From NCBI RefSeq assembly GCF_007860075.1, contig NZ_SJPP01000001.1:3383490-3447489 (forward strand): DNA of 64,000 nucleotides, in the 5' to 3' direction. The notes beneath the pieces were generated by a model. That model searched no databases and was not told the DNA's origin. It saw nothing but the letters and a program-made list of their open reading frames with translations. Shown here piece by piece: positions 1 through 8,185 of this stretch (positions are counted from its first letter, which is position 1; each line of letters begins with the position of its first letter). The position numbers and the translations under genes are program-made. This DNA comes from Symmachiella macrocystis. GTDB taxonomy: Bacteria; Planctomycetota; Planctomycetia; Planctomycetales; Planctomycetaceae.

Positions 1-1194
1 ATGCCCGGTGGTGACGCGCTGGCCCGGGGAATCGGGTGTGGCCATCGCCACCGCACCGAGAGCGACGCTGGAGAGCGAATCGGCTTTGAAGTCGACGCCG
101 GTGACGCCGAAATGGAAATCGATGCCGGTTTGATTCCAGAAGACGGTTTTTTCATGCACCAGTTCGCGATAGGCGGGTTGAATATAGGCGCGGGCTTCGA
201 CGGTGGTCGCATCGCTGGAGAGGCCGGCGGTCATCATGTGTCCGATGCGAATGCCGCGATACATCACCGGCACCCCGCGTTGCAGGCCGCCGCGATGTGG
301 GGTGTAAAGGACGATTTCTAAACCACCCGGCTCCCGTTCGCTGGAAGGAGGGGCGGAATCCAGTCCGTGAAACTGTGTGAGTGGCTCGGTCTCGTTTGGT
401 CCGGGGAGCACGGCGATATACCGGCCGCTGACGACCGTCTCCAAGCCGCGGATGCCGGTCAGGTCGATGTCGGGGCGGGCGACCCAAAATTGGCTGCCGA
501 CGCGCGCCAAGCGGCTGGCGTTGGCCAAAAGTCGCACCGCCACATCCACTCCGTTTTGATCCTCGTTGAGTTCAACAGCGGTCACTTCGCCGACCGCGAT
601 GCCGCGGTACTTGATCGGATCGCCGACAGAGAGTCCGTATCCTTGACGAAAGTGAATCGTGATATCGACGACTTCGGTGTCCAGCATCATCAGCGGCGAT
701 TCGGCGCCTGTGAATTCGACTTGTTTTTCTGCATCGGGGGGACCGGGCAGGACGCCGATGTATTTGGCTCCGACAACCGTTTCCAGACCACTCACGCGTC
801 CCAAGCTGATGCGAGGCCGGACGATCCAGAATCGGCTTCCAGCACGGGCTAAGCCGACGGCGCGGGGTTCCATAGCGACGCGGACCGTGATGCCGGTCAG
901 GTCCTTGTCTAACTCGACTGTAGTCACCTCACCGATGGCGATACCGCGATGTCGCAACAGGTCCCCCGGTTTGATGCCGTGTCCTTGTTGAAAATGGATC
1001 GCAATCTCCGGCCCTCGCGCGCGAACGGCTGAGACGATCAAATAGACGGCCAAGATCACACAAGCGGCGGTTAGCCACCACAGATGTCCGGTGGCGGCGC
1101 GGCGCCACCAAGTATTTGCGGCAGCGCGGATTTCTGCTTGAGGAAATTCGCTCGGAGCAGAAGGTGGATTGGTATTTGCTGGCTGTTCACTCAT
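1..1194 (-). CDS. MCE-domain lipid-transport protein, PqiB-like (C-terminus cut by window edge)
   Basis: 398 codons are visible, beginning MSEQPANTNPP at 1194 and still open at base 1. Residues about 28-53 form one membrane segment. Three MCE/MlaD domains follow, starting near GPEIAIHFQQGHGIKPGD, VDITIHFRQGYGLSVGD and GGLEIVLYTPHRGGLQRG, each with the RGIxIG signature. Three or more MCE domains on a single N-terminal anchor is the PqiB/YebT plan, in which stacked rings form a lipid conduit between inner and outer membranes. The ATG lies inside the 3' end of the PqiA-like gene (8-bp overlap, ATGAGTGA), so the two are probably translationally coupled. The short minus-strand ORFs overlapping it are other-frame shadows. 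Confidence 0.88.
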   Translation of the reverse strand, partial: MSEQPANTNPPSAPSEFPQAEIRAAANTWWRRAATGHLWWLTAACVILAVYLIVSAVRARGPEIAIHFQQGHGIKPGDLLRHRGIAIGEVTTVELDKDLTGITVRVAMEPRAVGLARAGSRFWIVRPRISLGRVSGLETVVGAKYIGVLPGPPDAEKQVEFTGAESPLMMLDTEVVDITIHFRQGYGLSVGDPIKYRGIAVGEVTAVELNEDQNGVDVAVRLLANASRLARVGSQFWVARPDIDLTGIRGLETVVSGRYIAVLPGPNETEPLTQFHGLDSAPPSSEREPGGLEIVLYTPHRGGLQRGVPVMYRGIRIGHMMTAGLSSDATTVEARAYIQPAYRELVHEKTVFWNQTGIDFHFGVTGVDFKADSLSSVALGAVAMATPDSPGQRVTTGH

Positions 1195-1783
1195 CGGTGA
1201 CCTCCCAGATTTCATGTGGGTCAAAGGATAAGGAGGCCAGCATGCTCATGGCGACACAAGCGACGAATGCAAACACGGCGGGGCCGAAATGAAATTCGAC
1301 GAGACTGCCCAATTTGACCAACATAACCAGAAATGCCAACAGCAACACATCCATCATGCTCCACTTGCCGGCCGTCTCCATGATGCGGTAGGTGACCGCC
1401 TTGTGTTTGCGGTGCATTAATTCCAGCAGGCTCAATTCGAGCAGCATGACAATTTTTGTGAGTGGAAAGATCACGGAGAACAACAACACGATTCCGCCGA
1501 CGAAGAAGTTGCCGTGTGCAAACAATTCGATGATGCCGCCGATCAGGCTCGATTCGTGATGATGACCGAGTTTTTCGATTTCCAAAATTGGCAGAAAGAT
1601 GGCCGGCCAAAAAAGTACGAATGCGCCCAGGGCGGCAGCTGTGGTGCGTTGCGCTGAGCGCCGTTCGTTTCCCGCACGGCAGATGGTGGCGCGACACCGC
1701 GTGCACGCGGCGACTTGTCCGGCAACCAAATCCGGCAAGCTGTGAATCATTCCGCAACAATGACACGCCCGGTAGGAGTTCAT
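1187..1783 (-). CDS. PqiA-like inner-membrane protein, single-domain form
   Basis: 198 aa. The N-terminus carries two CxxC pairs (C7/C10 and C27/C30, in ACHCCGMIH and CTRCRATIC), the zinc-ribbon-like element of PqiA/YebS proteins. About four hydrophobic helices follow (roughly 47-67, 92-118, 145-162, 168-185). Escherichia coli PqiA is about twice as long and has two copies of this module; here only one is present. The following MCE gene overlaps it by 8 bp, matching the pqiA-pqiB order. Inferred role: inner-membrane partner of the MCE tunnel in lipid movement across the envelope. ATG at 1783 sits downstream of a 244-bp spacer divergent from the ketosynthase genes. Confidence 0.88.
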   Translation of the reverse strand: MNSYRACHCCGMIHSLPDLVAGQVAACTRCRATICRAGNERRSAQRTTAAALGAFVLFWPAIFLPILEIEKLGHHHESSLIGGIIELFAHGNFFVGGIVLLFSVIFPLTKIVMLLELSLLELMHRKHKAVTYRIMETAGKWSMMDVLLLAFLVMLVKLGSLVEFHFGPAVFAFVACVAMSMLASLSFDPHEIWEVTDE

Positions 1784-2027
1784 GGTTTCGTGCTGTCGTG
1801 AAGTGAATGAGAAATGAGATAACTTTCAGCGACTGTACCACGTTGGCCCGGTGCCGCCAAATAGCCAACGTACGGCAGTGTGGAGCGGTTCAAAATATCT
1901 CAAAACGGTCTGCGGTCAACTCAAAACTCGCCTCGACAGAAAAGGGGCATTTCCGTATTCTTCCGCCTCTTGAAAGCAACGGGATTTCCCTTTCCCATTT
2001 CGCGGCAATTTATGCAAGGATGCATAC

Positions 2028-3341
2028 GTGATTTCCGCCTTTGATACGAAACGACGCGTCGTGGTAACCGGCGTGGGAGTTGTCAGTCCGCTTGGTAATT
2101 CGGTGGACGAATTCTGGCAAGCGCTCGTCGATGGCCGCAGCGGTATTGTCGCTGAAGAACCATCGCCGCAGGTCCCCATGTGTGCCGGGGTCGCCCGTGA
2201 TTTTACTGGGGCGATCGATGATTTTGGTCCGCTGGAAAAGGGCCTCAAAAAGACCATCCGCAAAGCGCTCAAACTGATGAACCGCGAAACCCAGATGGGA
2301 GTCGCAGCCGCGCAACAGGCGCTCAATAACAGCGAGCTGCTGAGCGTTGGTTATGAGCCGGAACGCGTCGGGGTTTGTTTCGGCGCGGGCAACGTCTCGA
2401 TGATGCCGCAGGACTTCGAAGCGGGCGTCCGTGCATGCAGCGATGCGGCGGGTTTTGATTTTCAGCGATGGGGGCGCGAAGGGCTTGATCAGATCGCGCC
2501 GCTGTGGTTGCTGAAATGTCTGCCGAACATGCCTGCATGTTACATGGCGATCTACAACGACTTGCGGGGTCCGAACAATTCGATCACACAGCGCGAAGCG
2601 GCAGCGAATCTGTCGGTCGCTGAAGCGTGTTATGCGATTCAAGAAGGGGCTGCCGATGCGATGGTTAGCGGCGCCACCGGTACAACCATTTTACCGTTCA
2701 ATCGATTGCATGCGGAACTCGAAGGGCAAGTCGCTCTCGACACACAACATCCCGATGCCGTCTGTCGGCCGTTTGATCGCGATCGGCAGGGAGCGGTCAT
2801 AGCCGAAGGGGCGGCGGCGTTGGTGCTGGAGGAATATCAAGCGGCCCTGGATCGTGGCGCTACGATTTTCGGCGAGATTCAGGGCGTCGGTTCGTCCTGC
2901 GTGGTCAGTCCAGGCCGGGTGGCCCAGCGGGATAAGGCTTTGGCCAACGCGATTGGCGCTGCTTTGCGAAAAGCGCATCTATCGCCGGATGACATCGGCC
3001 ATGTTCACGCACACGGGTTGAGCACACATCGCTCGGATATAGAGGAAGCCAAAGCGATTCGCACGGTGTTCGGCGAACGGACGTCAAAATTGCCGGTCGT
3101 GGCCGCCAAGAGCAACACGGGCAATGCCGGTGCCGGCAGCGGCGCTTTGGAGTTGGTGGCCAGTTTGTTGGCGCTCAAAAAAGGGCGACTGTTTCCGGTT
3201 TTGAATTATGAAGAACCCGACCCACAATGTCCGGTCGCGCCGGTCCGTTCGGCGGATTGTGAGGCGGGAGAAAGTTTTGTGAATCTAAGCATTGTCGCCC
3301 AGGGCCAAGCAAGTTGTTTGGCGGTGGGGGCTTGTGATTGA
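2028..3341 (+). CDS. Beta-ketoacyl synthase homologue without active-site Cys (chain-length-factor-like)
   Basis: 437 aa with the KAS II/FabF fold: N-terminal RRVVVTGVGVVSPLG and C-terminal thiolase-like half. At the nucleophile position, counted from the GP start of the elbow, the protein has Glu190 (GPNNSITQRE) instead of Cys. The first catalytic His is retained (H329 in HVHAHG) and the Lys is retained (K361), but the second His position is Asn366. It should therefore not condense by itself. In type II polyketide synthases and aryl-polyene systems such a protein (KS-beta, chain-length factor) dimerises with an active ketosynthase, which is exactly the next gene. The pairing is visible; the product is unknown. 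Confidence 0.85.
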   Translation: MISAFDTKRRVVVTGVGVVSPLGNSVDEFWQALVDGRSGIVAEEPSPQVPMCAGVARDFTGAIDDFGPLEKGLKKTIRKALKLMNRETQMGVAAAQQALNNSELLSVGYEPERVGVCFGAGNVSMMPQDFEAGVRACSDAAGFDFQRWGREGLDQIAPLWLLKCLPNMPACYMAIYNDLRGPNNSITQREAAANLSVAEACYAIQEGAADAMVSGATGTTILPFNRLHAELEGQVALDTQHPDAVCRPFDRDRQGAVIAEGAAALVLEEYQAALDRGATIFGEIQGVGSSCVVSPGRVAQRDKALANAIGAALRKAHLSPDDIGHVHAHGLSTHRSDIEEAKAIRTVFGERTSKLPVVAAKSNTGNAGAGSGALELVASLLALKKGRLFPVLNYEEPDPQCPVAPVRSADCEAGESFVNLSIVAQGQASCLAVGACD

Positions 3342-3390
3342 GGTTTTTTAGCGGGTGGGGAAGTCGGTTGTTGTGCGGCCCTCGCCCCGG

Positions 3391-3411
3391 CCCTCTCCCA
3401 GAGGGAGAGGG
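3391..3411. repeat. Short palindromic element, 9-bp arms, AGA loop
   Basis: CCCTCTCCC-AGA-GGGAGAGGG is a perfect inverted repeat lying between the two ketosynthase genes. Conceptual translation of the surrounding sequence gives the PSPRPSPRGRG string often seen when such dispersed GC-rich palindromes are swept into over-long ORFs, which argues against using the upstream start at 3355 for the next gene. A role as an mRNA hairpin modulating expression between the two genes is possible. Confidence 0.75.
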
Positions 3412-3438
3412 AGTCATAGTGGGAATGGAAGCATGGGC

Positions 3439-4752
3439 ATGAAACGACGCATTGTGATCACCGGTGTGGGTTGCGTGACTCCTCTGGGGGCCAGCACGGA
3501 GGAATTGTGGCAGGGATTGACGGCCGGACGATCTGGGATTGGTCCGTTGACGTTGTTCGATGCTGACAATTTTCCCGTGCGGATTGCGGCTGAAGTTCGT
3601 GATTGGGACTTGTGGGATGTCGGCGAAAACCCACGGCAATGGGAACATTGTCCACGGCAAACGACATTTGCTATCGGCGCGGGACTCAAAGCGGGACGGG
3701 CTGCATCGTTGGAAACATCGCGGATTGATCCGGTGCGCATGGGTGTCTATTTGGGTTGCGGCGAGGCCTTTGCGGATTTTGACCGGTTTACACAATCCAT
3801 CAGCGGGGCCACGGTTGGCGGAGATACGACCGGCGAATTCAATAGCACGGCGCTACGGATTTTTGATCCACATGCGGAATGTGAATATGAGCCGAATTTG
3901 CCGGCGAGTCATCTGGCATCGTTGTTCGACGCGCAAGGCCCCAATTTCAATTGTATCGCTGCTTGCGTCTCTAGTACGCAAGCCATCGGCGAAGCGGCAC
4001 GGTTGATCCGCCGCGACGATGCCGATGTCATGTTAGCCGGTGGATCGCACAGCACGATACATCCGTTTGGGGTGACCGGTTTTCAACGGCTCTCGGCGTT
4101 GAGTACCCGGAACGACGATCCGGCAACAGCTGTCCGCCCTTTTGATCGCGAGCGGGATGGTTTCGTAATTGGTGAAGGGTCAGCTGTCTTCGTGCTGGAA
4201 GAACTGGAACACGCGCGGCGGCGCGGTGCGGAGATTTGGGGAGAGGTCGACGGCTATGGGTCCTCGCAAGACGCGTATCGCGTGACCGATACGCATCCCG
4301 ATGGCCGCGGTATCGCGACAGCCATTGGTCGGGCGTTGTACGAAGCGGAATTGAACGTCGAGGACATCAATTACATCAACGCGCACGGGACCGGCACGGT
4401 TCTGAATGACAAGATCGAAACGTTGGCAGTCAAACGAGCCTTTGGCCGACAGGCGCATTCGGTGCCGATTTCCAGCACAAAAAGCATGCTGGGGCACGCG
4501 ACCACTGCTTGTGGCGCAATCGAGGCAGCGGTTTGCTTGTTGGCGATCAAACATGGGGTCGCCCCACCGACGATCAACTATTCAACTCCTGATCCGGAGT
4601 GCGATTTGGATTATATACCCAACATCGCTCGCGAAATTGATTGCCGGCACGTGTTGAGCAACAGCATCGGATTTGGCGGCCAAAACGCGGCGCTGGTCCT
4701 CTCACGCTTCGACGAAGCCTCATCCACTGCCACAGTTCGCTGGGCCGCTTAA
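3439..4752 (+). CDS. Beta-ketoacyl synthase, KAS II/FabF-like, catalytically complete
   Basis: 437 aa from ATG 3439 (MKRRIVITGVGCVTPLG); ATG 3433 is an equally possible start two codons upstream, and the still longer ORF from 3355 runs through a palindromic repeat and is rejected. The catalytic set is intact: Cys176 (NCIAACVSST), His316 (NAHGTGT), Lys348 and His353 (SSTKSMLGHA). It should perform decarboxylative Claisen condensation of malonyl-ACP with an acyl chain. It has the same length as the upstream inactive homologue, as expected for a KS/CLF heterodimer. A 3-hydroxyacyl-CoA dehydrogenase follows after 57 bp. No acyl carrier protein is in the window, so the carrier must be encoded elsewhere. 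Pathway: specialised fatty-acid or polyketide-like synthesis, inferred. Confidence 0.9.
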   Translation: MKRRIVITGVGCVTPLGASTEELWQGLTAGRSGIGPLTLFDADNFPVRIAAEVRDWDLWDVGENPRQWEHCPRQTTFAIGAGLKAGRAASLETSRIDPVRMGVYLGCGEAFADFDRFTQSISGATVGGDTTGEFNSTALRIFDPHAECEYEPNLPASHLASLFDAQGPNFNCIAACVSSTQAIGEAARLIRRDDADVMLAGGSHSTIHPFGVTGFQRLSALSTRNDDPATAVRPFDRERDGFVIGEGSAVFVLEELEHARRRGAEIWGEVDGYGSSQDAYRVTDTHPDGRGIATAIGRALYEAELNVEDINYINAHGTGTVLNDKIETLAVKRAFGRQAHSVPISSTKSMLGHATTACGAIEAAVCLLAIKHGVAPPTINYSTPDPECDLDYIPNIAREIDCRHVLSNSIGFGGQNAALVLSRFDEASSTATVRWAA

Positions 4753-4809
4753 CGATCAAGCCGACAGTGACACCCCTGTAGTGGTCCTTCAAAACGGGCA
4801 AGCAATCAC

Positions 4810-6048
4810 ATGCCGACCGGCACTAAAACAACTGTCAATTCTCCTGAATGGATTACGCGGCTCGCGGAACATCGCGGTACGAATGCAGCAGGGACGCGCG
4901 CGATCAGCACTGCCGCAGTCATCGGTGCAGGAGTGATGGGACGCGGCATTGCTATGGCCAATGCGCGGCACGGTATTCGTGTGATGTTGTCGGATACTTC
5001 GGAGGAAGCCGTCGCGCATGGTGTGGCGGATATCCAAACGCATGTGGATTCTACGTTGATTCGCGGCAGCCAAGCAGCGGAAGAGTTGGCTGCGGCGGAT
5101 TTGGTGATCGAAGCGGTCATCGAACGGCTGCCGGTCAAACGTCGCGTCTTTAAGAAACTCGAGTCGCTCGCTCATGAGCAGACGATCTTTGCGTCCAATA
5201 CGTCCAGTATTCCCGTGACCGAGATAGCGGCGAAATTGACTCGACCACAGAATTTCGTCGGACTGCACTTTTGCCATCCGGTGGCGGAGCGGATGTTGTT
5301 GGAAATCGTGCGTGGTGAACAGACGAGCGATGAAACCATTACCGTTGCGATCGACTATGCCCGCGCGATCGGCAAGCGGCCGGTGGTGGTCGGTGACAGT
5401 CCGGGGTTTGTCGTCAATCGGTTGCTGACACCGTACCTGAATGAGGCCTTGGAATTGTTATTAGAAGGGGCGGAGGTCGGTGCGATTGAATCCGCCGCGA
5501 CCGAGTTCGGTATGCCGATTGGACCGCTCACAGCGATTGATGCAATTGGTATCGACGTCGCCTTGCGAGCCGGGACCACGATCTACGACGCGTTTCCTGA
5601 GCGGGTGGTGACCTCGGAACTGTTGTTGATGCTATTTCAATCCGGACAGTTTGGCCAAAAGACCGGCAGCGGCTTTTTTCAATACGACGGGGATGTGGGC
5701 GGTGGGACCCTTTCACATTCCGCGGAACAGTTGATTCACGAGCGACGCCGCGAACAACGTGCGTTCTCACGCGACGAATTGACTGCGCGGCTGATTCTGC
5801 CGATGCTGACCGAGGCGGAGTTGGTTTTGGAAGCGGGGCTGGTTGCGAGTCCGCAGGACATTGACGAAGCGTTGATTCACGGTATCGGTTTTCCTGAAGC
5901 GACCGGCGGATTATTGCGCTGGGCCGACGGGGTGGGGCTGGCCACGATTCTGGAAATGCTGCGTCCGCTGCGGCGGTTAGGGCCGCGATATGTGGCGGGA
6001 CGGCAGATCGAAGCGTTGGCGGCGGCGGGGCGTGGGTTTTACCAATAG
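4810..6048 (+). CDS. 3-hydroxyacyl-CoA dehydrogenase family protein
   Basis: 412 aa. Rossmann NAD site at residues 38-45 (IGAGVMGRG) after a 30-residue lead. The SNTSSIP and HFCHPVAERMLLEIV motifs of the FadB/HBDH family follow, with the catalytic His in the latter. The C-terminal half has the helical 3HCDH dimerisation domains (PGFVVNRLL, FGMPIGPLTAIDAIGIDV, GQKTGSGFFQY), the second one extended. It interconverts 3-hydroxyacyl and 3-ketoacyl thioesters with NAD(H). Placed 57 bp after the ketosynthase pair, it may reduce the 3-keto product of that pair, although this family normally acts on CoA esters in beta-oxidation. No fused crotonase domain. Confidence 0.9.
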   Translation: MPTGTKTTVNSPEWITRLAEHRGTNAAGTRAISTAAVIGAGVMGRGIAMANARHGIRVMLSDTSEEAVAHGVADIQTHVDSTLIRGSQAAEELAAADLVIEAVIERLPVKRRVFKKLESLAHEQTIFASNTSSIPVTEIAAKLTRPQNFVGLHFCHPVAERMLLEIVRGEQTSDETITVAIDYARAIGKRPVVVGDSPGFVVNRLLTPYLNEALELLLEGAEVGAIESAATEFGMPIGPLTAIDAIGIDVALRAGTTIYDAFPERVVTSELLLMLFQSGQFGQKTGSGFFQYDGDVGGGTLSHSAEQLIHERRREQRAFSRDELTARLILPMLTEAELVLEAGLVASPQDIDEALIHGIGFPEATGGLLRWADGVGLATILEMLRPLRRLGPRYVAGRQIEALAAAGRGFYQ

Positions 6049-6137
6049 CGGCGGCTGGTCGTTGATTCGGACGAGGTCTGCCCGCTATCTTGGGTGCGCT
6101 ACTCGATCGTTCTTGAATCACTACAGGCCCCACGCCC

Positions 6138-7292
6138 ATGCCCGATTTTCCGTCTGCTGATTTACCCAATACCGATTTGATCGGACAACCCGGTTCGCGC
6201 AAATTGCTCGACACTCCGGTTTTGCTGTTGGATCTAGATGTCTTTGAAAGCAATCTGCATAAACTCGCGGATTTCGCCGCTGGGCGGTCCCATGCATTGC
6301 GGCCGCATACCAAGACGCATAAGTCGGTCGAAATTGCGCGGCGGCAAATTGCTGCCGGGGCAGTTGGTGTCTGTTGCACGACACTGGGCGAAGCCGAAGT
6401 GATGGTTGGTGCGGGGGTCGGGAATGTACTGATCACATCGCCGCTTGTTGCGCAACGGAAAATTCAACGGTTGTTGGCGATCAACGCGCAAGCGGACGAC
6501 TTGCTGGTGGTGGCCGATCAATCACAAAACGTGCGGGATCTCGCAGCGGCAGCACAAGCCGCCGGACAGGTTTTAAAAGTGTTGGTCGCAATCGACTTGG
6601 GAATTCACCGTATGGGGGTTGCGAATCCCGAATCGGCGGTTGAGTTGGCGCGATTGATTCGCGAGACCGAAGGTGTGGAGTATCAGGGCGTGCATGCCTA
6701 TGCGGGGCAATTGCAGCACATTATCGAATACGACGAGCGGCGGGCGGCGGCGCTGGCGACGAACGCCGAGTTGCGCGTCGTGTGCGACGCACTGGATGCG
6801 GCCGACCATTCCCCGCGGATTGTAACGGGCAGCGGCACGGGGACGTTTGAGTTTGATGCGTCGTTGGATGTGTTCAACGAACTGCAGTGCGGTTCGTATT
6901 TGTTTATGGACTCCGATTACAACGCGGTCGCCGCTTCGCCGGAGGAACGGTTGCGATTCGAGACCAGCCTATTTGTCCAGACGACCATCGTCAGCGCGAA
7001 TCATCCCGGATTGGCCACGATCGACGCCGGTTACAAATGCTTCTTCCCCCGTGGTCCGAAACCGGCGATTGCCGCCGGCGCACCGCTGGATACGGAATAC
7101 GAATTTCGCGGCGACGAGCATGGCCACCTGCTGTATGCCGATGCAGCGTACCGGGCGACGGTGGGGGACCAAGTGTTGTGCGTTACGTCGCATTGTGATC
7201 CGACGGTGAATCTCTTCGACCATTATCATTGTGTGCGGGGCGACACGCTGGTCGAGATTTGGCCGGTGGATGCGCGTGGGCGTTGTGTGTGA
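6138..7292 (+). CDS. DSD1-family PLP enzyme (D-threonine aldolase / D-serine dehydratase-like)
   Basis: 384 aa, alanine-racemase-type fold III. The PLP lysine lies in LRPHTKTHKS (K59), the diagnostic motif of D-threonine aldolases and eukaryotic-type D-serine dehydratases. A barrel follows with DLGIHRMG and GVHAYAGQLQH, and the C-terminal metal-binding stretch is SHCDPTVNLFDHYH. Family members use PLP and a divalent metal to cleave D-3-hydroxy amino acids or deaminate D-serine; substrate cannot be chosen from the sequence. It is 89 bp downstream of the dehydrogenase and may be co-transcribed, but no functional link is evident. A palindrome at 7334 separates it from the convergent Uma2 gene. 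Confidence 0.88.
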   Translation: MPDFPSADLPNTDLIGQPGSRKLLDTPVLLLDLDVFESNLHKLADFAAGRSHALRPHTKTHKSVEIARRQIAAGAVGVCCTTLGEAEVMVGAGVGNVLITSPLVAQRKIQRLLAINAQADDLLVVADQSQNVRDLAAAAQAAGQVLKVLVAIDLGIHRMGVANPESAVELARLIRETEGVEYQGVHAYAGQLQHIIEYDERRAAALATNAELRVVCDALDAADHSPRIVTGSGTGTFEFDASLDVFNELQCGSYLFMDSDYNAVAASPEERLRFETSLFVQTTIVSANHPGLATIDAGYKCFFPRGPKPAIAAGAPLDTEYEFRGDEHGHLLYADAAYRATVGDQVLCVTSHCDPTVNLFDHYHCVRGDTLVEIWPVDARGRCV

Positions 7293-7333
7293 TGTGCGCC
7301 GGCAGAGTACGAGACGCTTGGAATGTCTGCGGT

Positions 7334-7351
7334 GGCAGGCAGGAGCCTGCC
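7334..7351. repeat. Palindromic element GGCAGGC-AGGA-GCCTGCC
   Basis: Perfect 7-bp inverted repeat with a 4-base AGGA loop, in the 72-bp gap between two convergent genes (stops at 7292 and 7365). It could act as a bidirectional transcription end or RNA-stability hairpin. No U-tract follows on either side, so it is not called an intrinsic terminator. Confidence 0.6.
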
Positions 7352-7364
7352 CTACGGTTTCTTC

Positions 7365-7934
7365 TCAATACCAAGCGGGTTTGGCGAAGAGGTCTTCGAC
7401 GCGGCTGCGGAATTGGCTGAGGACCATTCCGCCGTGCAACACTTCGTCACTGCCGAGTTTGATTGTGGAAACGCCGGATTGGAAGAGGTGGATTTCTTGG
7501 CATTCGGTATCGACCAACCAGACATGGCCGACGCCCCAATTCAGATAGTTCTCGACCCGCGCAGCCATATTGCGGCGACGATCGTTGGTGGAGGCGATTT
7601 CCACAACCAGTGTGGGAACGGTTTTGGTGACTAGGTTGTCCGTTTCAGCAAAGCGCTCGTCCGATTGAAAGTAACTGATTGCCGGACAGCAGACTGTGTC
7701 GGGGGCGCGGGCAACGATCAGCCCCAGTTCAAAACAGGCATAGCCGTCTTGGACTTGTTGGGCATGTTTGGCGAGCGCCTTGGTGAAATTGAGCACCACG
7801 TTGCCGTGCAGTTCATCGGGAGGGGACAAGGAGACGACTTCGCCCGCGTGCAACTCCGTCCAGCGGCCTCCTTCGGGAAAATCGAACTTGCGATCGGCGA
7901 ATTGCTCGGCGGATAATAGGGCTGAGGGAGACAT
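7365..7934 (-). CDS. Uma2-family (DUF820) restriction-endonuclease-fold protein
   Basis: 189 aa. Pattern typical of Uma2/DUF820: N-terminal LPEGGRWTELHAGEVVSL-like entry, VVLNFTKALAKHAQ helix, then the PD-(D/E)xK-like core with PAISYF, PTLVVEIASTNDRRR and YLNWGVGHVWLVD. The lysine usual in the xK position of the helix before YLNWG is not obvious (RVENYLNWG), so nuclease activity is uncertain. Uma2 proteins are abundant, often paralogous and mostly uncharacterised in planctomycetes and cyanobacteria. Single gene, convergent with the DSD1-type enzyme. Confidence 0.85.
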   Translation of the reverse strand: MSPSALLSAEQFADRKFDFPEGGRWTELHAGEVVSLSPPDELHGNVVLNFTKALAKHAQQVQDGYACFELGLIVARAPDTVCCPAISYFQSDERFAETDNLVTKTVPTLVVEIASTNDRRRNMAARVENYLNWGVGHVWLVDTECQEIHLFQSGVSTIKLGSDEVLHGGMVLSQFRSRVEDLFAKPAWY

Positions 7935-8185
7935 AACGGTTTACTTTCATTTTCGACGGATCGGTCGCTATTCTGCGAATCATACGAGATCAATCGATGG
8001 AAATGCAGCAACAACTGCGAATTCGACGTGGATTCGTGCCCAGCTGGCACTGCTTGTGAGCGTGGCTGTTGTGTTGCATGACGACCGGTTAAACTATTGC
8101 GCTTTGCGGCCAGGGCAGGAATGGTTACCTGCTTGCGGACGGCCTTTCGGTTTTCAACTACTCAGTTTACGACAGATCAACTTCT

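Noticed and set aside
44-320. Plus-strand ORF at the left edge (1-321)
   Set aside because: Same phase complement of the MCE gene; the minus-strand MCE motifs are clear.
3355-3438. Upstream extension of the active ketosynthase to ATG-like start at 3355
   Set aside because: The extension translates a palindromic repeat (PSPRPSPRGRG) and precedes the normal KAS N-terminus MKRRIVITG.
5528-6436. 302-codon minus-strand ORF
   Set aside because: Spans two good plus-strand genes (3-hydroxyacyl-CoA dehydrogenase and DSD1-type enzyme); low-complexity Arg/Ser/Pro composition.
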